Source of the DNA: an uncultured Christensenella sp.
GTDB taxonomy: Bacteria > Bacillota > Clostridia > Christensenellales > Borkfalkiaceae
Direction: 5' to 3'
DNA length: 28,277 bases
Assembly (NCBI GenBank): GCA_910587015.1
Contig: CAJUME010000009.1
Span: 1-28,277, forward strand
Part shown: piece by piece, positions 8,807 through 16,215 of the stretch
How positions within the stretch are numbered: the stretch's first letter is position 1
Layout of the letters: every line of letters starts with the position of its first letter
Position numbers and translations under genes: made by a program
The notes under the pieces: generated by a model
Database searches by the model: none
Told to the model about the DNA's origin: nothing
Seen by the model: the letters and a program-made list of their open reading frames with translations, nothing else

Positions 8807-9433
8807 ATGTTTTCGGATTTGATAAATAAATTATACAATTTTATAGACGGTATTCCCTTTGACGGGCTTGTATGGTACGTCTGGGGCTCGTATGCGGCGG
8901 TTTTTGTGCTGGTTTTTGTGCTGACGCTTGCCTCCCGCAGGTTTAAAGCGGTATCAAAACGCCCGTTTTTATGCTTGACCAACGCATATGCGGGGGTCAA
9001 TCTTGCCTTATATCTTTCCGAGTGCGGGCTTGCGCAGTCGGTTATGATAACCGCGCTGTTCTGGACGGCGGGTTATATTTTGTTCGGCTTGCTTTGCGCG
9101 TTGTCAAGACCGCCCAAGCCCGAAAAGCGCGAGGCTGCCGCCGGCGGAACGGTGGTAACGGGCCTGCCAGTGCAAATTCAGGCGGCTCCGCCCAAGCCCG
9201 TAAAGCAGGACATTCCCGCGGCAAAAAACAACGTAAGGTTAGAGCACGCGGCCTCGGTTACGGAAAAGCTGCTCTCCAAAAATCTTGGAAAAACCGACCG
9301 TCAGGAGCTGGAAAAGCTTAAAAACACGCTTGCGGTGCTAAGGATAAAGGGCACGCTTTCACCCTCGGAATCGGAAATTTTAAACGAAAATTTTAACACG
9401 CTTTTAAAGCTTATGGCAAAATACAACGTCTGA
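8807..9433 (+). CDS. Hypothetical membrane protein with cytoplasmic C-terminal domain
   Basis: A 208-residue protein I do not recognise. The N-terminal half has about three hydrophobic segments (around residues 20-42, 55-70 and 75-100), followed by a Pro/Ala/Lys-rich linker and a charged, probably helical C-terminal domain (from about residue 145: TEKLLSKNL, QELEKLKNTLAVLR, SEILNENFNTLLKLMAKY). Positive residues after the first and third segments suggest the C-terminus is cytoplasmic. A GTG at 8804 directly precedes the ATG and could be the start instead. It follows addA by 70 bp, apparently with its own promoter, and ends before a bidirectional terminator, so it is probably monocistronic. 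No function can be inferred from the neighbours. Confidence 0.7.
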   Translation: MFSDLINKLYNFIDGIPFDGLVWYVWGSYAAVFVLVFVLTLASRRFKAVSKRPFLCLTNAYAGVNLALYLSECGLAQSVMITALFWTAGYILFGLLCALSRPPKPEKREAAAGGTVVTGLPVQIQAAPPKPVKQDIPAAKNNVRLEHAASVTEKLLSKNLGKTDRQELEKLKNTLAVLRIKGTLSPSESEILNENFNTLLKLMAKYNV

Positions 9434-9508
9434 TTACAATTAAAAAACATGTAAAAAACGCAAAAACAGATGTCCGTTTTTTGCATAAATACACCCGAAT
9501 TATCCATA

Positions 9509-9550
9509 TTTAAAGCGCCCCGCGTTCGTGTGAACGCGGGGCGCTTTAAA
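9509..9550. terminator. Bidirectional intrinsic terminator
   Basis: A 17-bp perfect stem (9511-9527 with 9532-9548, extendable by two A-T pairs), loop GTGT, is GC-rich in the centre and flanked by AAAG on one arm and CTTT on the other. It lies between the stops of the convergent genes ending at 9433 and 9553. Confidence 0.85.
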
Positions 9551-9552
9551 AT

Positions 9553-10065
9553 TTAAATTGATTTCAGATTTGTCTGGACGTATTCGCCCTCAGCCTCGGC
9601 GGTGGCAAGCACCTCGGCGGTAAGCGGGGTGCCCTTTTTTATTATCACTCTGCCGTCCTTAACCACGTCCGCCTTTATCCGCTTAACGCGTTTTACGATT
9701 GCCACGTCGCCCGTAAGCACGCTTTCGGCGGGGTAGGTTTTTTTGCCTATCTTTGCTTTAAGCAGCTTGTTTTTGGAAAAGGTGTACTCCTCCAAAAAGC
9801 CGAGGTAGGTACCCTTTTCGTCAAAGCCCGCACAGCCCAGCCTGAGCGGCTTTGCGGCTTTTATCGCGCTTTCCCTGTCCTCGTAAATAATTTTATTGTT
9901 TTCGGCGGAAACAATGTTGTTTATATCGACTGCAAACTCGTTTTCGTCCTCGTCCGCGCAGATAAGGCATTCAAGCCTGCCCGCGCTTGCGTTGACGGAA
10001 ATAATATACCCCTTTTTGCCCGCCGTGCTTTCAACCTTTTTTCCGTATAAGTCTGAAACCTTCAT
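9553..10065 (-). CDS. PRC-barrel domain protein (two tandem barrel-like domains)
   Basis: A 170-residue soluble protein. It begins MKVSDLYGKKV, the typical opening of YlmC/YmxH-type PRC-barrel proteins, and continues with a short beta-rich domain (about residues 1-55). A second segment of similar design (about 75-130; GTYLGFLEEYTF, then KIGKKTYPAESVL) suggests a duplicated barrel, and a short C-terminal domain follows. PRC-barrel proteins are usually small regulatory or assembly factors that bind RNA or proteins; the exact role is unknown here. I chose the ATG at 10065 because AGAGGTG sits 8 bases upstream; a GTG three codons earlier is part of that ribosome binding site. It lies alone, back to back with the nad operon (202 bp between start codons). 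Confidence 0.7.
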   Translation of the reverse strand: MKVSDLYGKKVESTAGKKGYIISVNASAGRLECLICADEDENEFAVDINNIVSAENNKIIYEDRESAIKAAKPLRLGCAGFDEKGTYLGFLEEYTFSKNKLLKAKIGKKTYPAESVLTGDVAIVKRVKRIKADVVKDGRVIIKKGTPLTAEVLATAEAEGEYVQTNLKSI

Positions 10066-10190
10066 ATTTTTCACCTCTGATAATTCTAAGAATAGAATAT
10101 TTTTTTTTGCGCCGCCGTAACACGCTTTTTGCTTGATAAAAAGCTGTTATTTTGTCGATTTTATATTTTTTTGTCTGTATGCGCAAAAAG

Positions 10191-10241
10191 GTTTACATAT
10201 GACTTGACAGGTGTAAACTTTAAGTGTAAACTGCATATAAT
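10191..10241 (+). promoter_or_regulatory. nadB promoter with repeated TGTAAAC elements, candidate NiaR operator
   Basis: GTGTAAACT occurs twice as a direct repeat (10211-10219 and 10224-10232, 13-bp period), and the inverted half GTTTACA is at 10191-10197. TTGACA (10204-10209) lies 17 bases before TAAACT (10227-10232), and a perfect TATAAT is at 10236-10241, so the repeats overlap any plausible promoter here. Because the third gene of the operon is the repressor NiaR, autoregulation through these repeats is the natural inference. The operator assignment is not proven by the sequence. Confidence 0.55.
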
Positions 10242-10267
10242 ATTTAAAAAACCGAACGGTACTGAAT

Positions 10268-11578
10268 TTGAAGGAACAATACGACGTTATAATTGTCGGT
10301 GCGGGCGTGGCGGGACTTAACTGCGCGCTTCACCTGCCGCGCGACAAACAAATATTATTAATCTGCAAGGGCAATGCGGAAAAAAGCGACAGCTATCTTG
10401 CGCAGGGCGGAATCTGCCGTATGCAGGGCGAGGAAGATTTTGAAAGCTATTTTGCAGACACAATGCGCGCGGGGCATTCAGAAAACAACCCCGCCGCGGT
10501 GGAGTGCATGGTAAAATCCTCGCCGCAGATTATAGACGAGCTGCTCGCGCTCGGGGTGGAGTTTGCAACAAAGCCGGACGGCACGCTTGACGCCACACGC
10601 GAGGGCGGACATTCCCAAAACCGAATCTGCTTCCATAAGGACTGCACGGGTAAGGAGATAACCTCGTGCCTTATGCGCCACGTTTCCGCTTTGCAAAACG
10701 TGGATATCTGCACAGATACGACCATGCTCGATATTATTTCCGACAATAACGAGTGCTTTGGAATTGTCGCCGCGGACAATGCAAGCGGAAAAATTTATAA
10801 GGCTTTTGCCGACTACACGGTTTTTGCGTGCGGGGGAATAGGCGGAATTTTTTCGCATTCCACAAACTTCCGTCTGCTTACGGGCGACGGCGTTGCAATC
10901 GCGCTTAAACGCGGCGTTGCGGTAGACAATATCAGCTATATACAAATTCACCCTACCACGCTGTACACGGCAAGGGAGGGAGAGCGGTGCTTTTTGATTT
11001 CAGAATCGGTGCGCGGCGAGGGCGCGGTTTTGAGGGATAAAAATTTCAACCGCTTCTGCGATGAATTACAGCCCCGCGACGTGGTAACCGCGGAAATTTT
11101 GAAGCAAATGAAAAAGGACGGCACAAAACACGTCTGGCTGGATATGCGCCCGATTGACCCCGAGGAGGTGAAAACGCACTTCCCCTGCATTGTGGAGCAA
11201 TGCAAAAAAGAGGGGTACGACGTGTTTAAGGAGTGCATACCCGTGGTGCCCGCCCAGCACTATTTTATGGGCGGAATACGCAGCGGGCTTGACGGGCGCA
11301 CCACCATGCAAAGGCTTTACGCCGTGGGCGAAACGTGCTGTAACGGCGTGCACGGGGCAAACAGGCTTGCCTCTAATTCACTGCTAGAAAGCTTGCTTTT
11401 TGCAAAGCGCGCGGCGGCGGATATAGCCGAAAATTATTCGGCTGTAAAGCGATTGCATGCCGAATATGCCGCGGATAAGCTTGTTTTAAGCGATTATTCC
11501 GACCCGAAGGGGTTGCTTGAAGAATATAAAAATTTACTGCTTGCCGCCATAGCGGAGGGCAAAGGAGAATTGAAATGA
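10268..11578 (+). CDS. nadB: L-aspartate oxidase
   Basis: FAD enzyme that oxidises L-aspartate to iminoaspartate, the first step of de novo NAD synthesis; 436 residues. The N-terminal dinucleotide-binding motif is GAGVAG (residues 11-16). Family motifs follow: SYLAQGGI, AGHSENNPAAVE, EGGHSQNRIC, IHPTTLY, SVRGEGAVLRD, and HYFMGGI followed by the FAD-binding VGETCCNGVHGANRLASNS. It is shorter than the Escherichia coli enzyme (about 540) because most of the C-terminal helical domain is absent, as in other clostridial versions to my knowledge. The start is TTG at 10268; no ATG fits the conserved N-terminus and no clear ribosome binding site precedes it. It overlaps nadC by 4 bases (ATGA). Quinolinate synthase (nadA), normally its partner, is not in this window. 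Confidence 0.92.
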   Translation: MKEQYDVIIVGAGVAGLNCALHLPRDKQILLICKGNAEKSDSYLAQGGICRMQGEEDFESYFADTMRAGHSENNPAAVECMVKSSPQIIDELLALGVEFATKPDGTLDATREGGHSQNRICFHKDCTGKEITSCLMRHVSALQNVDICTDTTMLDIISDNNECFGIVAADNASGKIYKAFADYTVFACGGIGGIFSHSTNFRLLTGDGVAIALKRGVAVDNISYIQIHPTTLYTAREGERCFLISESVRGEGAVLRDKNFNRFCDELQPRDVVTAEILKQMKKDGTKHVWLDMRPIDPEEVKTHFPCIVEQCKKEGYDVFKECIPVVPAQHYFMGGIRSGLDGRTTMQRLYAVGETCCNGVHGANRLASNSLLESLLFAKRAAADIAENYSAVKRLHAEYAADKLVLSDYSDPKGLLEEYKNLLLAAIAEGKGELK

Positions 11579-12420
11579 ACCTGAATGCCGACAAATATAT
11601 AAGGCTTGCGCTCGAGGAGGACATAACCGGCGGCGATATCAGCACGGACGCGGTAATTAAGGAATACAAAAAGGGCACGGTTTCGCTTATCTGCAAGCAG
11701 AACGGCGTTATCTGCGGGCTTTCCGTTTTTGAGCGCGTTTTTAAAATTTTAGACGAAAAAGTTGAGGTTGAATTTTTTGCAAAGGACGGCGACAGTGTTG
11801 AAAAAGGTCAGCATATTGCCGAGGTAACGGGCGATATACGCGCGCTGCTGTCCGGCGAGAGAACGGCGTTGAACTTTTTGCAGAGAATGAGCGGGATAGC
11901 CACCTGTACGGCGGAGGTAGCCGCGCTTTTGAAGGGAAGTAAGACAAAGCTTTTAGATACCCGCAAGACGACCCCGAACATGCGCATATTCGAAAAATAC
12001 GCGGTGAAGTGCGGCGGGGGCAACAACCACCGCTATAACCTTTCGGACGGGGTTATGCTTAAAGACAACCACATAGGCGCGGCGGGCGGAATAAAGCAGG
12101 CGGTTGCCGCGGCGAAGGCGCATTGCTCGTTTGTGCATAAAATCGAGGTGGAGGTTGAAAGCCTTGAAATGTGCGCGGAGGCTGTGGAGGCGGGCGCGGA
12201 CATAATTATGCTTGACAATATGTCTGTTGCGGATATGAAAAAGGCCGTTGCGCTTATCAACGGCCGCGCGCTTACCGAGTGCAGCGGCAACGTCACCCGC
12301 GAGAATATCAAAAATATTACGGATGCGGGCGTCGACTTTGTTTCGAGCGGGGCGCTGACCCATTCCGCGCCCATTCTGGATTTGTCGCTTAAAAACCTTC
12401 ACCCCGTGGAGGAGAAATGA
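11575..12420 (+). CDS. nadC: Nicotinate-nucleotide pyrophosphorylase (carboxylating), QPRTase
   Basis: Converts quinolinate and phosphoribosyl pyrophosphate to nicotinate mononucleotide, the third step of de novo NAD synthesis; 281 residues, normal family length. Characteristic motifs are RTALNFLQRMSGIAT, LDTRKTTPNMR, KCGGGNNHRYNLSDG, MLKDNHI and, near the C-terminus, IEVEVESLE, IMLDNMS and DFVSSGALTHS. These carry the Arg, His and Lys residues that bind the quinolinate carboxylates and phosphates. AGGAG precedes the start, which lies in the ATGA overlap with nadB; the stop overlaps niaR the same way. All three genes should be translated from one mRNA. Confidence 0.95.
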   Translation: MNLNADKYIRLALEEDITGGDISTDAVIKEYKKGTVSLICKQNGVICGLSVFERVFKILDEKVEVEFFAKDGDSVEKGQHIAEVTGDIRALLSGERTALNFLQRMSGIATCTAEVAALLKGSKTKLLDTRKTTPNMRIFEKYAVKCGGGNNHRYNLSDGVMLKDNHIGAAGGIKQAVAAAKAHCSFVHKIEVEVESLEMCAEAVEAGADIIMLDNMSVADMKKAVALINGRALTECSGNVTRENIKNITDAGVDFVSSGALTHSAPILDLSLKNLHPVEEK

Positions 12421-12926
12421 GGGCGGAAAGGCGCAGAGAAGAGATTTTAAGCCTTATCGGCAATACCGAAAACCCCATTCCCGCCAGCGTTTTAAAGGAG
12501 CGGTTTGACGTTTCGCGTCAGGTTATAGTGCAGGATATAGCCATTCTGCGCGCAAACGGGTACGACATAACCGCCACAAACCGCGGCTATGTGCTGGGGC
12601 ATACCGCAAGGGCTACGCGTATTTTCAAGTGCCGCCATTCCTTTGACGAAATCGTAAGCGAGGGCGCGGTGATTATCGAGGCGGGCGGAAGGATAGAGGA
12701 TATTTTCGTAAATCACCGCGTTTACGGCAGAATATCCGCAAGGCTCGATTTGCAGAACCGTATGCACGTTGAAGAGCTGTACCGCTCGCTCGTTTCGGGC
12801 GCGAGCAAGCCGCTTATGAGCGTGACGGACGGATACCATTATCACACCGTTTCCGCCGAAACCGAGGAAACGCTTGACGAAATAGAGCGGGTATTGCGCG
12901 ACAGCGGGTTTTTGATTGAAATTTGA
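12417..12926 (+). CDS. niaR: NiaR-type transcriptional repressor of NAD biosynthesis (HTH + 3H domain)
   Basis: A 169-residue regulator with an N-terminal winged helix-turn-helix of the HTH_11 type (about residues 5-60; PASVLKERFDVSRQVIVQDI) and a C-terminal 3H domain (about 70-168). The conserved histidines that name the domain are visible in KCRHSFDEI, VNHRVYGRI and DGYHYHTVS; in the Thermotoga homologue such histidines bind a metal ion. The family (YrxA in Bacillus) represses NAD synthesis and niacin uptake genes when nicotinate is plentiful. Its place as the last gene of nadBC, with a 4-base overlap, fits autoregulation. The likely target is the repeat array before nadB. Confidence 0.9.
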   Translation: MRAERRREEILSLIGNTENPIPASVLKERFDVSRQVIVQDIAILRANGYDITATNRGYVLGHTARATRIFKCRHSFDEIVSEGAVIIEAGGRIEDIFVNHRVYGRISARLDLQNRMHVEELYRSLVSGASKPLMSVTDGYHYHTVSAETEETLDEIERVLRDSGFLIEI

Positions 12927-12941
12927 ATTGATATAAAATTG

Positions 12942-12975
12942 AAGCGGCGGGCGCAGTATTTTGCGTCCGCCGCTT
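12942..12975. terminator. Intrinsic terminator between niaR and pnuC
   Basis: A 14-bp stem (12942-12955 with 12962-12975, one G-T pair) with a 6-base loop is followed by GTATTTT on the plus strand and by CAATTTTAT on the minus strand. It lies between two convergent stops and probably works in both directions. Confidence 0.75.
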
Positions 12976-12981
12976 GTATTT

Positions 12982-13731
12982 TCAGTTGTCCGCTTGTTCC
13001 GCTTCTTCCGCCGCCTGCCGTCTTTTGCGCTTTGTCCAGCTGATAAAGCTGTAAATATCGTTTATTAAAAATACCGAAAAGCATACGACCATGGGGATAT
13101 AGTTAAGCGACCGCGCGCACGCAAACGACCAGAGCGCGATAAGCACAACGTCGTTCACCATAAACGCCGCCGCATAGGCGGGCACGCGCAGAACCATAAG
13201 GTACAGTGCGACAAAGCTTGTGCCAACCGAAATTGTGCTGACTATTAAATTTTCGGTATTAAAAGCGCGCAGAATAAAATAGAAAGCCGTTGTTACCGCA
13301 ACTGCCGAAACTGCGATAATTGCAATATATTTGGGGGTTAATTTGCCAACCTTAACCTCACCGCCCTTTTTTGAGGGGTTTTTTAGCCAGCTGATAAGCG
13401 AGGCGGTGCAGACGGGTATCTGCATACACAGATAAATTATCATCTCGCCGTAGTAGCCGAAGGAGAAGGACACGAATGCGTACACTCCCGAAAAGCAGAG
13501 CATAAGCATAAGCCCGAAAACGTCGCCCTTTGCCGAAAAAATCAAGGCGGAAACGCCGGCAAGCGAGGTTGCAAGCGTTGCGTAGTCGTTATTTTTCACC
13601 GAAAAAAAGGAGGCGATAACCGCCGCAAGCGAAAATATCCACAGTGCCCACTCGAATTTGGTTAGAGATTTGAACGGATTGCGCAACCGTATTTTATGCT
13701 GTTTGTTATCGCGCGGGAATTTTTCCTTCAT
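12982..13731 (-). CDS. pnuC: PnuC-family vitamin transporter, probably nicotinamide riboside
   Basis: Integral membrane protein of 249 residues with about seven hydrophobic segments, starting after a basic cytoplasmic N-terminus and the FEWALWIFSL segment. The C-terminal signature NDVVLIALW, then FLINDIYSFISWTKRKR is typical of PnuC proteins, which carry nicotinamide riboside, riboflavin or thiamin by facilitated diffusion, with trapping by cytoplasmic phosphorylation. The nad genes beside it favour nicotinamide riboside. The tail is Lys/Arg-rich then acidic. The ATG has no real ribosome binding site and lies 8 bases from a TATAAT box, suggesting a leaderless transcript. I find no copy of the TGTAAAC repeats before this gene, so co-regulation with nadB is not evident. 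Confidence 0.85.
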   Translation of the reverse strand: MKEKFPRDNKQHKIRLRNPFKSLTKFEWALWIFSLAAVIASFFSVKNNDYATLATSLAGVSALIFSAKGDVFGLMLMLCFSGVYAFVSFSFGYYGEMIIYLCMQIPVCTASLISWLKNPSKKGGEVKVGKLTPKYIAIIAVSAVAVTTAFYFILRAFNTENLIVSTISVGTSFVALYLMVLRVPAYAAAFMVNDVVLIALWSFACARSLNYIPMVVCFSVFLINDIYSFISWTKRKRRQAAEEAEQADN

Positions 13732-13739
13732 ACCTTGAA

Positions 13740-13769
13740 ATTATATTTATTAAAAGGCGCCGAAGTCAA
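13740..13769 (-). promoter_or_regulatory. Promoter of pnuC, ending next to the start codon
   Basis: On the minus strand TTGACT (13769-13764) is 18 bases before TATAAT (13745-13740). Transcription would begin near 13733, about 2 bases before the ATG at 13731. This is one of the best promoter matches in the window. Confidence 0.7.
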
Positions 13770-13897
13770 GCGAAAAGCCGCTGTCTGCGGGCTTAGCAAA
13801 ATAAAAAAATTTAAAATTCCGTATTTTACCAACAAAACAGACTTTTGAACGATTGTATATAGCGAGAGGCAAATTTGCAACAGTATCGGAGAATTCT

Positions 13898-14413
13898 ATG
13901 ACCCTTGATAAGCTCATGAAAAAGCTTTCGGACGGCGACGAGGCGGCGTTCGGACAGATTTACGCGCAGACGCGCAAGACGGTGTACTATATAGCGCTGT
14001 CTGTCGTGAAGGAGCGCGCCCTTGCCGAGGACGTTATGCAGAACGTTTATTTAAGCGTGCTTAAAAGCTGCGCGCAGTACCGTTCGGGCACTAACGCCGC
14101 GGCGTGGATAGCAAAAATTACCCGCAACGAGGCGTTGAAGGTGCGCAATAGCCGCGTCCGCGTAAGTTATGTGGACGAAAGGCAAAGCCCCGAGGTTTTC
14201 GGCACGCAACAGACCGACGATTATACGCTGCTTATCGACCTTGCCAAAAGCATTTTGACCGAGGATGAGTTTGTAATACTTATGCTGGTGACTGCGGCGG
14301 GCTATAAGCGCAGGGAAATATCGGGAATGCTGGATATGCCCGTGCCTACCGTAACGTGGAGGTTTAACAAGGCCATAGAAAAAATGCGCAAATCACTTGA
14401 GGAAAACATTTAA
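13898..14413 (+). CDS. ECF-type RNA polymerase sigma factor
   Basis: A 171-residue sigma-70 family protein of extracytoplasmic-function size. Region 2 spans about residues 5-75 (DGDEAAFGQIYAQT; ALAEDVMQNVYLSVLKS; AAWIAKITRNEAL, the usual region 2 core-binding and -10 segments). Region 4 lies at about 110-165 with a helix-turn-helix (KRREISGMLDMPVPTVTWRF). The linker between them is short. I chose the ATG at 13898 because GGAG lies 6 bases before it and the family begins here; an upstream in-frame start would add 15 unconserved residues. It is followed by a 16-bp gap and a membrane protein that is probably its anti-sigma partner. ECF factors commonly control their own operon; I cannot identify its target promoter. 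Confidence 0.88.
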   Translation: MTLDKLMKKLSDGDEAAFGQIYAQTRKTVYYIALSVVKERALAEDVMQNVYLSVLKSCAQYRSGTNAAAWIAKITRNEALKVRNSRVRVSYVDERQSPEVFGTQQTDDYTLLIDLAKSILTEDEFVILMLVTAAGYKRREISGMLDMPVPTVTWRFNKAIEKMRKSLEENI

Positions 14414-14429
14414 AGGGGGATTTGGAGGT

Positions 14430-16133
14430 ATGGAACGCAGTGAATTAATTGCAAAATTGAGCAAGGAAGCGGCGGGAAACACGCCGGACGTTTACGATAA
14501 AATTTTACAGGCTGCAAGGGCGGAAGGGCTTTTGAATGGAGGCGGCCGCGGAGCTGCTTCTTACGGCGGCGCGCGGAATGCTGCAAACGGCGTTGGCGGC
14601 GGTGCGGTTAAGCAGGTCGGCGGAGCCGTTGCAAAAAGCCGCGCGCTTGGGGCGCTTGCCGCAATTGTTGCCGCGGTTATGGCGACTGCGGCGGTGGCCG
14701 TGCCGCTTGCCCTAAACATAAAGGACGGGCTTAACGGCGGACCCCAGATTGAAGCGCCCGACGGGGACGGCGGTAGCTCGGGCGATAATTCGGGCGATAA
14801 TTCGGGCGATAATTCCGGCGGGCAGACGCCTACCGACCCCGACGACACGTCTAAGCCTACCGACCCCGACAACCCTGCGCCGCCTGTACCGCCCGCCGAC
14901 CCGACAAATGCCGACAGACTGAGGTTCAATTTTATTTACAACTACTCCTACGGGCTGGAGGTTACGGGCTTCGATTCCGCGGATAAGCCCTTGGAGGTGA
15001 AAATTCCTTCCGAATACAACGGCTATAAGGTTGTGGCGATTGCCGCGCACGCTTTCAACAGCCAAACGCTGGTGTCCTCGGTTTCCATTCCCGCGACGGT
15101 GACGAATATCCGCTCCGACGCATTCAATTCCTGCGGCAGTCTGCAAAGGGTAACGCGTTATAGGGAGGCTTTTAAAGTCAGCGGCGACAGCTCGCACATA
15201 ACCCATTTTGCCGATACCGAGAGCGGAAAGCCGTTTGCTTTGGAAGCGCATGCGTTTGTAAATTGCAACAATCTGATAAGCGTTGAATTGCCCGAGCCCG
15301 AGGAGCCTGCGGAGGGTTGGTCAAATTATATGGGCGATGCGATTTCAGAGGCGGAGGCGGACGCGTTTTACGGGTGTGAAAGGCTGGAAACGATAGTATT
15401 ACCTAACGGCATACGCTTTGCTCAAAACGATAACTATTATCATTGTTTAGTCAGTCAATGCGACAGCCTTAAAACGATTAACGTGCCGCTGGGACTGCAA
15501 ATTCTGCCCAAAGGCTTTTTGAACGGTTGCGGCAGTCTGGAAAATATAATTATTCCCGAGGGGATAAGAGAAATTTATTGCAACGTGCTTGTCGGCACCG
15601 CAGTAAAGCAGCTGCACATTCCCGCAAGCGTATATAAAATTTATGGCAACAGTAGCCTGAATACAGTTGAAAAAATAACGGTTGCGGCGGACAGTAAGCA
15701 TTTTTACGTTAAAGACGATTGTCTTATTCAAATTCACAGCATAGTCAGCGCATTGGGGCAGTATGAGGAGCACGAGCTTATAAAGGCGCTTAAAACGGGC
15801 AGTGTGCCGAACGACGGCTCTGTCAAAATTATAGCGGGGTATGCGTTCGACGGACTTGAAAGCGGCGGAAGCTTTGCTGTGCCCGACGGCGTGGAGCGGT
15901 TGGAGCATTATGCGCTTTCCGGCTTCGGTCAGCTTAACGAGGTTACCCTTCCCGCAAGCCTCGAATATATAGGCGCGGAGGTATTCGGAAGCTTTTCCGA
16001 AACGGAAAAGATAAAATTCAAGGGAACCGTTGCGCAATGGAATAAGATTACCAAGGATAAAGAGTGGAACGCTTACGCTTACGGTACAAAAAATTATACC
16101 ATAGCTTGTATGGACGGTACAATAAGGGTATGA
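14430..16133 (+). CDS. Membrane-anchored LRR_5 (BspA-like) surface protein, putative anti-sigma/sensor
   Basis: A 567-residue single-pass membrane protein. Residues 1-70 are cytoplasmic (helical MERSELIAKLSKEA, then a Gly/Ala-rich linker); 72-96 form one transmembrane helix (AIVAAVMATAAVAVPLALNI); 97-160 are a flexible acidic linker with SGDN repeats and Thr/Asp/Pro runs. From about 163 to the end there is a BspA-type leucine-rich-repeat ectodomain with repeats of the form AF..C.SL..I.IP..V..I (for example SIPATVTNIRSDAF, NVPLGLQILPKGF, TLPASLEYIGAEVF) and the common C-terminal cap GTVAQWNKI, CMDGT. The N-terminus is not a signal peptide, so the topology is N-in, C-out like that of anti-sigma factors. 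The gene follows the ECF sigma gene by 16 bp with its own GGGGGA/GGAGG ribosome binding site. A role as anti-sigma sensor is inferred from topology and position only. Confidence 0.8.
   Translation: MERSELIAKLSKEAAGNTPDVYDKILQAARAEGLLNGGGRGAASYGGARNAANGVGGGAVKQVGGAVAKSRALGALAAIVAAVMATAAVAVPLALNIKDGLNGGPQIEAPDGDGGSSGDNSGDNSGDNSGGQTPTDPDDTSKPTDPDNPAPPVPPADPTNADRLRFNFIYNYSYGLEVTGFDSADKPLEVKIPSEYNGYKVVAIAAHAFNSQTLVSSVSIPATVTNIRSDAFNSCGSLQRVTRYREAFKVSGDSSHITHFADTESGKPFALEAHAFVNCNNLISVELPEPEEPAEGWSNYMGDAISEAEADAFYGCERLETIVLPNGIRFAQNDNYYHCLVSQCDSLKTINVPLGLQILPKGFLNGCGSLENIIIPEGIREIYCNVLVGTAVKQLHIPASVYKIYGNSSLNTVEKITVAADSKHFYVKDDCLIQIHSIVSALGQYEEHELIKALKTGSVPNDGSVKIIAGYAFDGLESGGSFAVPDGVERLEHYALSGFGQLNEVTLPASLEYIGAEVFGSFSETEKIKFKGTVAQWNKITKDKEWNAYAYGTKNYTIACMDGTIRV
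14778..14813 (+). repeat. Three perfect 12-bp tandem repeats encoding (SGDN)3
   Basis: TCGGGCGATAAT occurs three times without interruption, in frame, in the linker just outside the membrane helix. A further CCTACCGACCCCGAC pair follows at about 14828 and 14858. In-frame repeats of this kind can change linker length by slippage. Confidence 0.9.
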
Positions 16134-16185
16134 TAGGTTTATTATCGGCAGGGCTGCGCGAAGGGTAGGACGACGCGCAAATGAA

Positions 16186-16215
16186 GCCGCGGCTTGCAGT
16201 AATGCAAGCCGCGGC
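16186..16215 (+). terminator. Hairpin after the LRR protein gene, probable terminator
   Basis: A perfect 13-bp GC-rich stem (16186-16198 with 16203-16215) with a GTAA tetraloop is followed by GTTTGCTTTAATTT, a weak U-tract. The surrounding 16134-16320 region holds no gene that I can see. Confidence 0.65.

Noticed and set aside
10066..10267. A riboswitch in the nadB leader
   Set aside because: The predicted leader is only about 20-30 bases long, too short for a known NAD-related riboswitch; the repeats look like protein-binding sites.
14778..14813. Tandem repeats as a CRISPR array
   Set aside because: The units are 12 bp, directly adjacent with no spacers, and encode SGDN repeats in frame.
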